Source: Oxyruncus cristatus (taxonomy: Eukaryota; Chordata; Aves; Passeriformes; Cotingidae). From it: a stretch of DNA of 64,000 nucleotides. The stretch covers positions 729,307 to 793,306 of the forward strand of contig VXAY01001100.1 of the NCBI GenBank assembly GCA_013399855.1, written 5' to 3'. Below, one piece after another: positions 26,323-39,236 of this stretch. Made by a program: the position numbers and the translations under genes. The notes under the pieces were generated by a model. It saw only the letters and a list, made by a program, of their open reading frames with translations. It was not told the DNA's origin and did no database searches. The number at the start of each line of letters is the position of its first letter. Position 1 is the stretch's first letter.

Positions 26323-27790
26323 GTGTTTAAAGTGCAGATTATAGGCTGTCCTATGAGAAGTCAAGGCCATCAACAGCTTTCTGACCTGCCACCTTTTGTG
26401 TGGGAGCAATCTCCAGACATTTTCAGTAATGGAACTCGGATCCAAATGTCCAGGCTGGGATCCTAGATGCGAATGATAGTACCTTCCTTTGTGAATGGAA
26501 ACGCCTGGTCCTGCTGTTGATTCTGCAAATGTTCGTCATCCCAGTGGAATTAAAGTCCAGCTAGTCTTGTTCTGTTCTGGCAGTTTTTGTGTGGGACTAA
26601 TCCATGGACATACTCATTATAGAAGGTTCTATACTCATTTTTGTGGTAGTTCAGAAAGAGGATTAAAGTGGTTTTACATGGGAGAGAAAGCACCTTGCCC
26701 TAGTGTTCCAGGTGCAGATTGTAGGCTGCCCAGGGCAGCAGATCCTTCTGTCCTAGCCCCTTATCTGTTGGAGCAATCCCAGGACATATTCAATATCGGA
26801 AAGTGGCTCCAAGTGACCGAGTTGGGATCCTGGATGTGAACAACAGTACCTTCCTTGGAAAGGGAAACACTTAGTCCTACTGTTGGTGCTGCAGGTGATC
26901 AACTTCCCGGGGTAGGTAAAGGCCAGCAAGGCCTTTCACTCTTGGAACATTTTGTGTGTATATCCCTGGATGCAGTCAGTGTTGGACCTTGGCTCCTGAT
27001 GCTGGAAGCTGGGTCCTGAATGTGAACGACATTACCTTTCCTTGAGGAAGAGAGCACCTTGTCCTTCTGTTGCTGCTGCACATGATCATCTCTGCAATGG
27101 ATGCAAAGGTCAGAAAGACCTTTCTGTTCTGGCATCTTTTTTGTGAGAGCAATCCTTGGACATATTCAATATAGAAGGTCGTATCCAAACCTTGGTGGGA
27201 GGCTCCTGAAAGAAAATTGAAGTGCTTTTACAGGGGAGAGAGTGCACCTTGCCCCAGTGTCTCGGGTGCAGATTCTAGGCTGCCCAGGGGTGGTGCAGGC
27301 CAGCCATACCTTTCTGTGTTGGCACTTTCTGTGTTGAAGGAAACCCAGGATGTATTAGTTGTGGATGTTGTGTCCCTGTTTGTTTGATGGCCTTCTGCAA
27401 GAGAATGACAGTCCCTTCCATTGGCAGGAAAGCACCTACCTCTGGTGGCTGAGTTACAAAGCAGGGGCTGCCCACGGGAGGTAAAGGCAAGCAACAGTTT
27501 TATGACTTGGCCCATTTAGTGAGGTAGCAATCTTTGGATGTACTCAGTTCTGGAGGTGCTATCCAAATTTCAGTGGTGGGCTCTACAGCATGTTTGAAAG
27601 GCCTTTTCCATGGGAAGGAAAGCACTTATGCCCAATTTTTAAGCTGCAGTGGATAGGCTGCTCAGGGGAGGTAAATGTCAGGAAGACTTTTCTCTCCTGT
27701 TACCTTTTGTGTTGGAGCAATCTCCAGATGTATCCAATATCAGAGCTCGGCTGTTGATGCTGGAACTCAGATCTTGAACGTGAGGCATCA
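26323..27790. repeat. ~189-bp satellite, eight diverged tandem copies
   Basis: The anchor 'GAGCAATC-cc-GGACATATTCAATAT' recurs at 26404, 26595, 26771, 26958, 27147, 27336, 27524 and 27715, giving spacings of 191, 176, 187, 189, 189, 188 and 191 bp. Other shared blocks are GGTGCAGATT-TAGGCTGCCCAGGGG, AGGTAAAGGCCAGCAAG, TTTCTGTTCTGGCA and GGGAAAGCACCTTG. The copies fall into two types by the part after the anchor: one with GGGTCCTGAATGTGAACGAC, one with TCCAAA-TT-GTGGTGGGCTCC and a GAAAG-TTTTACATGGGAG block. The copies are well diverged. Birds have 190-bp class satellites, but membership in a named family is not claimed. Confidence 0.9.
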
Positions 27791-28720
27791 CTGTAATGAT
27801 ATTAAATGTGGGAGCAGAAGGCATTGTCTTTTCCTTGGTGCATAGTTTGTCCGGTATCTTCTGGAACACCAGAGAGAAAAAACAGTTAACTTGTTGATCT
27901 AGTGGTTTTAGGTTACTGGTAGCAAGCAAATAATATGTTAATTTATCTAGAGATTGCAACATCTTTATTTAAGGCATATATTCTTTCCAAGATCATACTT
28001 CCCAAAAGAATTACAGGAAAAAAAGTGTTTGTGCCCTATTGTGTCCTGGTTAATTATTGGAGGGTTGGAAGGAAAATGGCAATGAGAATGATTATGTCTT
28101 AAATGAAACTCAAAATTCACTAATATTTAGTGAATTATCTCATAGGAGTTCCTCAACCTGTACAAATTGTGGCATAAAAGTTTGTCATTTGCAATACATT
28201 TACAGTCTTGTAGCTCTTATCAATAGCTTACAGTCAGAAAAAAAAAAGAAAAATATAAAAATGCTGAGATCATGTGCAGTGACAGCAACAAGTTCACAGC
28301 CACTTGTAATTTAAATATGAGCTTATCTTTTAATCTCATCTGTTTAGATTGAACAAAACTGAAAATAAGGACTCCCTGGAATAAAACTCTGACAACAAGC
28401 AGGCAGAAAGATCATCATCCTGTTATTCAACTCTCTGCATGAGCTCCCTAGAGAAATTAAAATTATAGCAAAGGCCTTGTTAAATATCTTTCTGGATCTT
28501 TAACTCAAATGTCAACTGAACAACCACTTTCATTTATAAATCTCTCCACTGCTACTTTCCAGGTCACTTTTATTTTCCCCCTTTGAAATTTCATAACAGA
28601 CAATGACTGTTCCAGCAGAGGTTCCTTTTATATTTTTCTACAAAACTGAGTGAATATCTGAGCAGCAAAATCCACACGGTTCATGAAAAGAGGTAAAATC
28701 AATCAAATATGTTCACTTAC

Positions 28721-28893
28721 ATCTTCAATAAGATAGACTTTCTGCAGTGGGGTTTTCAAATATTTGAAAATACATATATATAAAACTGTATTATTTCTGT
28801 AGCAATAAAAACTGTCAAACACTCCACTGATGTTTCTAATAATAACTGGTGAAATTTCTGGATATATATCAAAACTCTCTCTGCTGACAGTGA
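28721..28893 (-). CDS. isolated exon-like segment, unidentified
   Basis: On the minus strand, a strong pyrimidine tract ends in CCTTTTCAG and a GTAAGT donor follows 173 bp later. A single frame of 57 codons stays open to the donor, ending in KVYLIED. A second frame is open only from the acceptor to a stop before the donor. No domain was recognised. Fifty-seven open codons in AT-rich DNA are unusual for one given frame, but not when many sites are inspected. Confidence 0.22.
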
Positions 28894-30088
28894 CTGAAAA
28901 GGACGAGGAGAAACTTGCGCCACTATGAAATACCTCAAAAGTCTGAAGATGCTGCCACGGTGATGACGTGCACAGAGAAAAGCATTAGGAAGAAAGCAGA
29001 GACAGAGAGAGCAAGGCTTCAGTTTGACCTAAATTTCTGCTGATACAGTTGGGTAAGCTCATGTACCTGCTCATGCACTTCTGGGTGAGAGCAATTCTCA
29101 TTACACAGAATATCATTCAGTGTTTCTACTTCCATAAGTGCAGGCATTCTTACTCATAAAATGTAACTGCATAGATAGATAGCCTAAGTGAAATTCTTGT
29201 CCCCACCAAGGTCAGCACAGTTTCGGTGTTGTGTGTCTGCAAAAATTCCTTGTGCGGGACCGAAGCCGCAAGAATAAATTTCAGAACATTTTCTAATGGT
29301 TTCCAACACATAACCATCCACAGCTATGGACACGTTAAAAAATGTGCTTTTAAGAGCAGTGGAACTTGATCAAGGTTTGCTTTCCATCTGAAACACAACT
29401 GCAGCTGTGCTGTTGCAACAGGTGCTTTTTATTTCCTGATCATGTTGAGGCCAAATTATGGTGCCTCGTAGATGCCTGTGTGCTCAGAGATGAGCTTTTT
29501 TCATCCCTGTCTGCTTGTATAGAAACAGTACGGGGGAACTCAGAGTCCCTGGGTCCCAGATGTACAGAAACAACAGGAGTCTGGTAAATTTACCCCTGTT
29601 GCCTGCAGATTAGGCAAGCATGGCAGGAAAAGTAGGAATATATCCATCACATTGATATTGCTGTTAACCTGCAATCCAGGAGCCTCCATATATGTTTGAC
29701 CTCCAGGTTTGATGCAGTTACCTTCCTACAGATTACAAGCCCTACAAATCCAACTACAGTTTTGTTAACTAGTGGCTGTTATTCTACATCCCCTCTTTCC
29801 ATTTCAAGTAGTGTCCATTAGGGATAGCTTGCCTGTGGGCTGTTATAAACCCGTCCTAGTTCTAGCCAGGACAGAGTTCATTTTTTTACAGCAGCTGGAC
29901 CTGTGGTTTTGGAGGCTCAGGGAGGGAGAGGGAGGGGGAGAGAGGGGATGGGAGCACTAAATCGTGGAATACCATTCCTAAACCGTGACAAAATCAAACC
30001 AAATATGAAACATGAAATCTTACTTTATACATATAAAGGTGCAGAACTTCTACTACACCTGAGATGGGAAGGCTGTATTGTTGAGAGG

Positions 30089-30202
30089 GTTTTTTTGTTT
30101 GGTTGGTTTTGGTTTTGTTTTTTGTTATTGTTGTTGTTCCTTTGTTTGGTTGTTTTGTGGGTTTTATTTGTTTGGTGGTTGTTGTTGTTGTTGTTGTTTT
30201 TT
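30089..30202. repeat. T/G-rich tract with GTT trinucleotide runs
   Basis: Only T and G apart from single interruptions. Contains TTGG doublets at the start and two (GTT)n runs, the longer at about 30176-30194. Predicted frames through it encode V/L/F/W strings and are artefacts. Confidence 0.9.
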
Positions 30203-31444
30203 CAATAACTGGTCCTCTGCATGTAGATGACTTTAAACTCAGGGTAAAAAAATTTCATTTCTTTTGTTGCATTCACCTGCTGCAACAATGGGATGAGAAC
30301 TTAAGTAAATGACCAAGGTTTATATGATGTTCCAGAATGACAGTGTTCATAATAAGGACTAAGTATTTTCTTACCTTCTTATTTCTTGACAGATAGGAGA
30401 CAAAAGGAAGACAGAAGGCTATAGACTTTAGGAAGGAAATAATGTTAACTTCAGCTGCTTTGAAAGAATATTTAAAATTAATTTGTATTTGCATAATAAA
30501 TTATCTCATTCAAAGTCGATTTTCAAACTTCAGCAGCCGATGCATACGCTCCCACTAATACTGGCAATGAAATTAGCAGGCTTATTTTCTAAGCAAGGGT
30601 ATTCAGAAAGCACAAGAAATAAATAGAAGGCGTCAACACTTACTTTCATGTCAATCAATATTGTTTTCATTGATACTGAATTGGATTTTGGGAGGTAAAA
30701 GAGGATATTAAACTGGAGAGCACTCAAGTGTTAATTCCACACATTCTTCTGTTTTCTTCCAGTACAGCTGAAAAACTTCTTTATATTAGCAACTCTAAAT
30801 AAGAAAGAAGTGTCAAACTTTCCCAACCACTCTGGAACACACACAGAGAAGAAACATGATTGTATTTTAGCTAAAGAAACCACACTGCCTGGTCATTTTT
30901 TATTGTCTTCCTGCCTGTAACTCATCTGCAACTTTAAGTCTTTTCTGTGCTTGTTTGCAACCAAGGATATGTTCAAATGAACTTATAGGTGGTAAAGAAG
31001 CAAATGAAAATTTTATGTGGGATATTTTTCCTGAATAAAATACTTTTGAAAATCTACTTTAATTTTACCTTTAAAATCTCAGAATATCCAAAAGTAAATC
31101 TGATTTTCAGCTGAAAAATGGAAATCTTAATAATGGCAATTAAAAATATGACATTAACTGAATTACCTATTCAGTGTTTTTCCAATAAAATGAGAGTATG
31201 TATATGCATATCTGTAGATGATACACATATTATGTAAATTATATCATGTTCAAATTCAAAATCAACCTAAACTATGTTAGTTCTCAACCCCATTACTAAT
31301 ATTCTGTCTGACACTTCAGAAACATTAATTTCTTCTGAAATTTCATTCACTGATGTTCTCCATTGCTGGAACACCTTAACAGTACTTGAATTCTTTCATC
31401 TTGTTGTTCTGAACTACATCTGATACAATTTAAAGCTGACATAC

Positions 31445-31546
31445 AATTGTAAGGACAAAAAGTGTTCCGTGTTTGTTGTCCCAGCACCATTTTCCAGGTG
31501 CCGCAAAAATACATTGAAGGGCAAGGCCGAGAAGGAACTGCGTTAT
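31445..31546 (-). CDS. isolated exon-like segment, unidentified
   Basis: Minus-strand acceptor tract ending TTTGTTTCCAG, then 102 bp open in a frame starting ITQFLLGLAL and ending FVLTI, then a GTATGT donor. It starts and ends on codon boundaries. A different frame over the same bases runs 71 codons. Because two frames are open, the coding case is weak. Product not recognised. Confidence 0.2.
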
Positions 31547-32944
31547 CTGGAAACAAAGACATCCATTAAAGGTTTTGGAATTCTAGCCAGCTCCTTTTCA
31601 GCTGCTTCCTGCTTCAGCAGATAACCATACATAGTAATAGTAATAGTGGCATTTTACAGCCAGCTCCGTGGAAAGATTTACTTTCTTAGTTCTGCTATTT
31701 GAAAACAATTCGAATAGGGTGGGCAGATGAGAAATACCCTTGAGTATTCAAGTTCTGAAGAGTCAGACTCTGCTGTGTTTACGCATTTCGAGTGATGCTC
31801 TCTACACGCTCTCATTGATTCCCACGACTGCCTTTTTAGATGAAAGCAACAAAGTCAGAAATAGGCCATAATCTGCCGTCACATCCTACTGCACTTTGAA
31901 TAATATAGAGTAACTCAACAGATTTACAACAGTATTACTGAGAATAGAGTTATTTGGGCTATTTGCCAACTGCATTTCAAGCTCAAATAGCAAAGGGGAG
32001 TCATTAAGAAGTACCTGAAACAAATGTGCTCTACTTCTGGGCAAAACATCTTCAATGAAAAACTTCTTCATTTAGCATAATGATAGGAGTTTTCTATATT
32101 TATGGATCATATTTGTGATTAGTGTATAGGGGTAGTGTCAAGTTTATTTTTAAATTTAATCAAATCAGACTATAAATATATACTTATATCTATTTTGTAG
32201 TATTTATAATACATTAGCTATATATTTGTTTACATATTACCTTCAGTTATAGTGCTTTTATCTAAAAAAGGACAATCTTACCTCAGCTTCACAGCCATGA
32301 GAATTCACACCGTGATCTCATTGAGAGATTTTAATTCCTGCAGGATAATTCACATGCACCGGCAATAAAAACATTCCATTGATCCTTCATAACCATGGAG
32401 GCAGCTATTTATAGCTCATGCTATTCTGGGCACATGTTATGCCTCCAGGAGGATCTGATTAGATGAGATACTTGGAATAATTCCATGAAACAACAAATTG
32501 AGATAATGAGTGCACTGAATAACTAAGGCCTTGCAGACATTTATGGACATGCTTAACTTCATGCACACCACTAATCCCATTTAAATCAGAGTATGCCTTT
32601 GTGTAGACAACACAGGGCTGGATGCTAAACTGGGTATTTATAGTGCATATCAGCAGAATATCTGTGCACTCCAGAGTCCTTACAAGCTGTATCTATTTAC
32701 CAGCCCTCTGAGATGGAAACGTACTCATTTTAAACAGAATACACTACACTGAAGTCCGTGGCTGAACCAGATAATAAACTCAAATCTCAGAAGTCCCATT
32801 AAACCACTTTATATTTTAGATTATCCTTGCTAAACAGAACTCTGCAAATATTCTTAAGTCATACACAAAAGGACATTATTTTGTAGATTTGTCAAATTTT
32901 GCTAAAACATTCCCAGTCACAGAATCATGGAAGGTGTTTTCGTG

Positions 32945-33388
32945 ATGTGTTAAATTTCAGCTCTTAAGCTTCACAATATTTTATTTTTAAAAAAATTTAC
33001 CTTTTTGTAACTAAAATTTACTATTGTCTAATTAGCAAATTAATTTCTCTGTGTTCTATGTGGAGACAAGAGGGGCAGCCTTGTATCTGAGAAAATTACT
33101 TGTTTACTGAAAACTGAAACAATTTCGGTTTCAAATCTCAAGAGATGTGCTTTTCCCGTGCATGCACAGTAATTTGTTGACAGGAAGGTTTATTCTATTT
33201 AGAGAATCAGAAGTGTTGTAAGCTACGTACAAAACTGAAAATAAGGAGAATACTCTCTCACTTCCACGTGATCATTACGTGGAGGAAATCAGCCCTGAGT
33301 TCTGTGGACTGAGGAAAGAATTGACGTTTCCTTTTCTGTTTCTTCATCAACACACTAAAATGACAAATTATTCAGCTTTTAAGGACAC
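32945..33388. repeat. left arm (non-CR1 part) of an inverted duplication
   Basis: This ~440-bp stretch matches the reverse complement of 40135-40575 along its whole length. Shared blocks include TGTGTTAAATTTC, CTATTGTCTAATTAGCAAAT, TTGTATCTGAGAAAATTAC, AAACTGAAAATAAGGAG and GAGTTCTGTGGACT. By eye the identity is about 85% with small indels (not computed). It is immediately followed by a CR1 in the same relative position as in the other arm. Outside about 32945 the similarity fades. Confidence 0.85.
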
Positions 33389-34003
33389 AATCATAGCATT
33401 GTTTGGGTTGGAAGGGACCTTAAAGATCATCTCGTTCTGAACCCCATGGCATGGGCAGGGATACCTTCCACTAGACAAGTTTGCTCACAGCTCCATCCAC
33501 ACTGGACAGGGATGGGGCATCCACAGCTTCTCTGGGCGGGCTCTTGCAGTGCCTCACTACCTTGACAGTGAAGAAGTTTTTCCTGGTACCCAATCTCACG
33601 CTGCCCTATTTCAGTTTAAAGTCATTCCCTCCTGTCTTGTCACTCCAGACCCTTGTGAATAGTTTCTCTCCATCTTTCTTGTAGGTTCCCTTCGGGCACC
33701 GGGAGGCCACAATGAGGTCATTCCTAAGCCTTCTCTTTTCCAGGCTGAACAATCCCAATTCTCTCAGCCTTTCCTCATAGAAGAGGTGCTCCATCCCTCT
33801 AATCACCTGGGCAGCCTCCTCTGGACACTCGCTCCAACGGGTTCACGTCCTTATTTTGGGTACCCCAGAGCTGGATGCAGTATTTGAGGTGAGGTGTCAC
33901 CAAAGCAGAGGGGCAGAATCTCCTTCCTTGACCTGCTGCCCACAGTGCTTTGGATGCAGCCCAGGACACGTTTGGCTTTCCAGCCTGCAAGTGCACATTG
34001 CTA
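33389..34003 (-). mobile_element. CR1 LINE 3' end (left arm)
   Basis: Complement of the CR1 3' region: begins with the tail-adjacent TTTGGGTTGGAAGGGACC block, then GATGGGGCATCCACAGCTTC, then the complement of the end of ORF2 (GAACAATCCCAATTCTCTCA; CCAGAGCTGGATGCAGTATT) and stops near GCAAGTGCACATTGCT. On the minus strand an open remnant still shows the CR1 ORF2 end with MEHL-YEERLRELGLFSLEKRR. 5'-truncated, about 615 bp. Confidence 0.92.
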
Positions 34004-37000
34004 ACGCTTTGCTCTTTTTTTACTACCTTGAAAGTTCCCATGAAGCATCCAGTTTAAAGCCTGACCGTGAATCTTTCACTAAGTACTCTTCCATCTCCTT
34101 ACAGACAACCTGCAAGTTACTCCTCATCTCCTCTCACAGATGGGGCCCATCTGAAATAGCACAGAATGATGGGACAAATAGACAGGAGAACATTTTGATA
34201 GACATCCCATAAGTGAAGGCATTATTTTTTTTCATAAATGATCAACTACAGTTGAATGACCTTTAGAAACTAAAATTTTATGTCAATATTGTCTATGTCA
34301 ATTCAATGTCTTAACTAAAGCTCTAAGTCAATACCTTCTATGTCAACATAAAAGCATTTCTGGAAGCAAATTAAAATAAAACCTCTCATTGCTAGTATAA
34401 AGCATTATATTTTTAAAAGACAAGTTTCAGAGGAGAAATAAATAATTATATTTTCATTACATCAGTGGAAGCTTAGCAACCGTGATTTAGAGAGAAGTTT
34501 CTAATTAAAGCAATTTTTTTTCTCTGCCTGGTCTACAAGTGTACCCATGAATTACCGGCCATTTTTTCAGAGAACACAGATGAAAATGATCAAAGGAGGC
34601 AGATCAGGATAAGTGGTGTAGAGAAAGTAAAATTAGGGTTTGAAGTTTTTTTAATGACACAATGAAAAGAAACAGTGGGAAACTGAAAATATCTGGTTTC
34701 AGTTTAGTTGTTGCAGAGGTCAACATTTTGATAAAAATCAACATGAAACTGCACAGTTGTGTAAATATCCATGAATTTTGATAACAAAATTGCAGAAAAG
34801 CATTAAACTTCACATTTTAAGGTTTAGGTTCAAAGTCATTTTCATCTATTGAAGATTAACTGTGACAATGTGGGTTACATTATGCCCCGTCTGCCTGCAG
34901 AAGCAACCTTACAGCTTCCTTTGAAGCATCTAGTTCTAGCCACTACCAAGAACCAGAAAACTGTTAGGATAGCTTTTCTTGAGATGCTAAATAATGTAAT
35001 TTATAGAATTATACAATATTTTCAGAATTTTTGTAACTCCACAGGACAGATAAAAATTTGATAGACCTGTGGTTTTGCATAATTACTAAATAAGATCTTC
35101 AAATATTACATTGCCTTAGTTGAGATGTGCAGCTTAAAGCTGAAAAAAATAACTGAAATCTATAGCACATACACTTAAGCAGAAGAGTTTAGTTACCACA
35201 GAAAAAATACTTTCCCTGTAAGGGAATGACATCATCATACAAAGTGACATGGAAAGTAGAAATTTAGGCTCTCTAGATTTATGAGGCACTGCCGTTTCTT
35301 CAGCAATTGTAATGACTACATGTAAATAAATTTATATTATTAGACATTTCTCCTTAGATTTTGGAATAGGAAACCATTTGAAATATAGTACTACAGTTCA
35401 AAATATGTTTCTCTCTCTTGTGATTTGGTGTTCCAAAGGTCTTTCTCAGAGCTCTAAACGCATTTTAAAGATGGGCAAATGAGTCATCTGAGCCACTGAT
35501 CAACTGAACTGGAAGAAAAACCAGTGACAGCTGCCTTGGGTTAACCAGCAGAACCCAAGTACATTCAGCAATAGCAAAAGAGAGTCATCTGAAATGTTTA
35601 CCTCAAAAGCCTTGTAAACCTTTCCATCATTCTTAGAAACAGTGATAAGGATAAGGGTTTGTTATAAGGGTTTCCTTGCTTTATTCCAGCAAAAAAACAG
35701 AGCAAGAGATCCTTAAATACACAACCTCACTAAAGACTGACTTTTAAAATAATGCTATTAACTGCATTATTGCAAACATCTTAAGTTTGTAATTATAAAT
35801 GCAATGATTAAGTCTCCAATAAACTAGGATCTGCAGAGAACACCTTACTGTGAAAAATGGTGAAGGCTTTAGTTACGAGGGCCTATTTATTTTAATCAGT
35901 ATCTGCCACGGACTTGTAGCTTTGTCAAAGCATGACAGTTTCTTCAGGCTTCCCAACAGAAATCTAATGGAATACAGAAAAACTCAAGGGCACTTCAATG
36001 ACTGAATCCGAACTCAGCTGCAGTGTTACTGCAAGAAAGCACCAACTCATTTTACAGATGTCACCTTCACCACCTAAGTCCGTCGAACCCAGTAGCAGGC
36101 TGCAAATTACTGGTGACCTTGCAGAAAACTCACTTATTTCAGAGAGATACTGTGAAACCTCCGTTGCTCTCCAAAAAGATACCTCAGATAGGGCACATCA
36201 CTAAGTGTAACAGGTACGCTCAGGCATTGCTGTTATCACCACATCCAGGGTTTTGATTCAAGCATCACAACGGTCCTACTCAAGCTCCAGGGCCACTTGT
36301 AACACAACAGCAAGGTATCTTCACCCAGAGACATCACCAAAAAGTGCTGCTTTAGTAAAGGGCTACAGAGCTGTGGCAATGTTAGCAGCTAACACCCGAA
36401 GAGCACTTCTGTGAAAGCAGTACCTGACACTGGAATTGTCTTGACAGCCACGGGAGCCTGGGTGGAATTGCAGTCATTTCAAAAGAGCACAATTATATAA
36501 ATGGATACTAAGGCAGCAGAGAGGCAGTGCCACAGGATTTACACGTGGTTTATATAACGGCATTCGTCACAGAACTCAAAATGTATCAACCTTCAGTCTG
36601 TTTTTTTACTCTAAGTCACAAATCCCAAAATTTTGTGGGTGACAGAAGGAATATGTCTAATGTACTTTATAGGTTACAAAATAATACCTTCACTCAACAG
36701 AATCTTTTTCTTGAAGAGATTCACATCTCGTGAGGGTGTCAAAACAGTCCCTATAACCACCATTTTATTTTATCCTTTCTTTAAACTCTTACACATGAGA
36801 AGATGGCAAAGTTGAGGATAGCAATTACAGCAGAACAAATATAATAAATGGAATACAGGAAGCAATTCCTTTTCAATTACAAAATTTCAGCCTAATATTC
36901 TGACACTTAACTCACACAAATCAAAGGTCAGTGGCTATTCAAGTAGGCTGTGCAATCCCTATGTGCCCACACATTGTATTCCAGCTGAGATAAACAAACC

Positions 37001-38737
37001 AACCTTTTGCATCATCTGCCCACTCTTTTGGTACTATACATGAGTTGCTCTTTTAAAAAAGGTAATTCTTAACTTATTGGGTTTTGAAATAATCAGTCAT
37101 ACATCGCCACTGATTAAAATGTGGCTTGGATTTTGTTAATTCTCTGTGATGTTCTTGTGGAATAAGGATTTATCACAATAATAAAGAACATTTATTACAA
37201 AAGTACCTGCAACTGCTTTAATATTTGTGATATAAATATGTAACTCAGAATTTTACACAAGAATGGGTCCTGTGATTTCTTGTAAATTTTCCATTGTTTG
37301 GTGTATGAAAATTTTTATAAAATTCTGCTAAATACAGAGGGATTTGCTGTGGTTTCATTTGTTTATTTTGTTTGCTTGTTCGTTTATATTTTTTTTTTCT
37401 TCTGAGCAAGTACTAGAAGTAGTGGAAGTCTGATTCTATTCTGATGAGACTACCACCATAATCAAGATCAGAAGCTGACCCTCTTCAAGTTTTTCTTCTT
37501 ATTCGCCTTTCACAGCACTGCAGATGTTTTACAATAATATAGAATTATTTCTAGCTCAATATTTTCCAAAGTAATCATGCTATAAGTAGCATCATTGCTC
37601 CCAGCCTGATACGTTTTCTGCTCATGTTCTCTTCTTCTTTTTTTTTTTTTTTCCAAATTATTACAAGGCCCAAAACCACTTCAGGGACTAGTTTTTTCTT
37701 TTTTTTTTTTTCTTTTTTTTTTTTTTTCCCAGAGAAATCAGCCTGGAGCTTTCTGTAAGTAATGAGGAGACTTGAAAGAAAATATGTTTTTAATTCCAAA
37801 GAGCTGCTCTAGCAGGTCCATTTAGGTTTTTGTTTAAAAACAGATAAACTCAGGAAACATATTTAAAACAAATTTTTAAAAAAATGTGTTTTTTTCTGAC
37901 CAGTATTGATAAGTAGTTCTGTTCCAACAAAAATTCTCTGTGACAGCTGATAAAAGAGAAGGAAGGAAAGAGGCATTTGAATATGTTTATGGTAATTTCC
38001 CCTTTAAACTTTGAACTACAGACGGATAAAATTAAGTCTCTTTTCAAAATAACTTTAAAGAAAAATGTATTTGTAATTTGGATCCAAAGTCTAAAATATT
38101 TTCTCAGCACCCATTTAATCTCACATCTGTTCTATGCACAGATAATGAATTAACACTGCTGGAGGTGGCTGGAAATTTGCCAGCAACCTAATAAATAGGT
38201 CAGGGAAATGTAGAGGAGACAGAGCTGTGGCTGTGGTACACAGTTGCTGGTGTATTAAAATGGTGATAATGGTAAAAGGCAGATCTTTCAGGGAAAAGGA
38301 AGGCCCGTGTCATTCCTTTTGGGTATATCCTCAACTGTTAGCACTCTCCTCTGTTTCACTATGACACCTAAATTTTTATGCTCTAATTGTTAGCTGTATT
38401 AATGGCATTGCACAAACATCTTCAGGTTGTTCGAAAAATCTTCGGGTTTTACTTCAAAATCAACATCATATCCCGTTTACATCTATTTACATCAGTGTAA
38501 AAGGCACTTAACATTTGTGAAATCTCTAATTTATTTCAATTGTTTCATGTTTCTTTTGTTAGTTGTCCTTTGGTGTCTAAATCATGTAATTCCTTAGGTG
38601 AAGCAAAGAAAAGCTTCAGAGGGTTAATCCAAAACCCCTTGCTGCAAAGAGACCCCCTTTCTCTATCCATCATATCCATTTTGTTCAAAGGAAATCTTGT
38701 TCTGGTCCGTTCAGTGGACCCAAACTCACAGAAGAAT
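34004..38737. other. unique non-coding sequence
   Basis: No known repeat or gene recognised. Two T-rich tracts lie at 37629-37653 and 37691-37729. Short exon-like segments on the minus strand (35631-35602 and 36457-36424) were noted but are too short to support. Confidence 0.5.
37629..37729. repeat. paired poly-T tracts
   Basis: Two T runs (37629-37653 and 37691-37729, the second with single C interruptions) separated by about 37 bp of ordinary sequence. The K-rich minus-strand frame across them is an artefact. Confidence 0.85.
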
Positions 38738-39236
38738 GTTAGGAACACTACACAAAGGGTCTAAAGGTAATAAATTAAGGCAAAGTAAGCTAAGGTAGAT
38801 ATCTGAATAGGTAAAATAGGCCTGAAGCCAGGGCTTTCTCCAAGCTTCAGTGACTGGGGCAAAGACAATGGAAAGTTAGAGAGGTCATAGTGAGGAAGAC
38901 TACAGGGACCCCAGACTCAGTGATGAAGTAACAGGATGTACCACCAAATTATTCCCCAAAATGAAGACCACGCCCTGGACTCCGCCCTAACTCCACCTGC
39001 TATGAATATTGTAATCTAATAATGTAATAGTATGAATATGTATGTAAAGATGTTGCAATCATCTTCAAAATTTGTATAAATTACCTGTCTTTACACTGAC
39101 CACTTCGAAGCTCTTTGTCCAGCGCGAGCTGGGGCTTCCCGCGATAGCGAATAAATACCTTGCTGTTTAAGGACATAAAATTCTGTCTCTAAGCAGTCTG
39201 TATTGGCTTTTTGGGCTTCATAGGGACAGGTTTTCT
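38738..39236 (+). mobile_element. likely solo LTR of an endogenous retrovirus
   Basis: The arrangement is LTR-like: a candidate TGTTAG start at 38738, a TATA box TATAAA at 39075-39080, a GC-richer leader (CCAGCGCGAGCTGGGGCTTC), AATAAA at 39150-39155 and a U5-like stretch ending in CA at about 39236. The 75-bp TATA-to-poly-A spacing suits a U3-R boundary. No internal retroviral genes flank it, so it would be a solo LTR. Exact ends are uncertain and no matching target-site duplication was found by eye. It lies in the spacer of the inverted duplication. Confidence 0.55.

Larger units (their letters stand above)
27791..32944. other. unique sequence with several exon-like minus-strand segments
   Basis: Unique AT-rich DNA except for the GTT/T-rich tract at 30089-30202. 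Minus-strand segments with splice-like borders and an open frame are present at 28893-28721 and 31546-31445 (listed separately), and shorter ones at 27860-27792, 30425-30375 and 32014-31895. They do not form one uninterrupted frame-compatible chain. Confidence 0.4.

Noticed and set aside
33606..34041. Minus-strand frames resembling protein
   Set aside because: They are the decayed end of CR1 ORF2, not a host gene. The same holds for 39423-39885 and 17113-17505.
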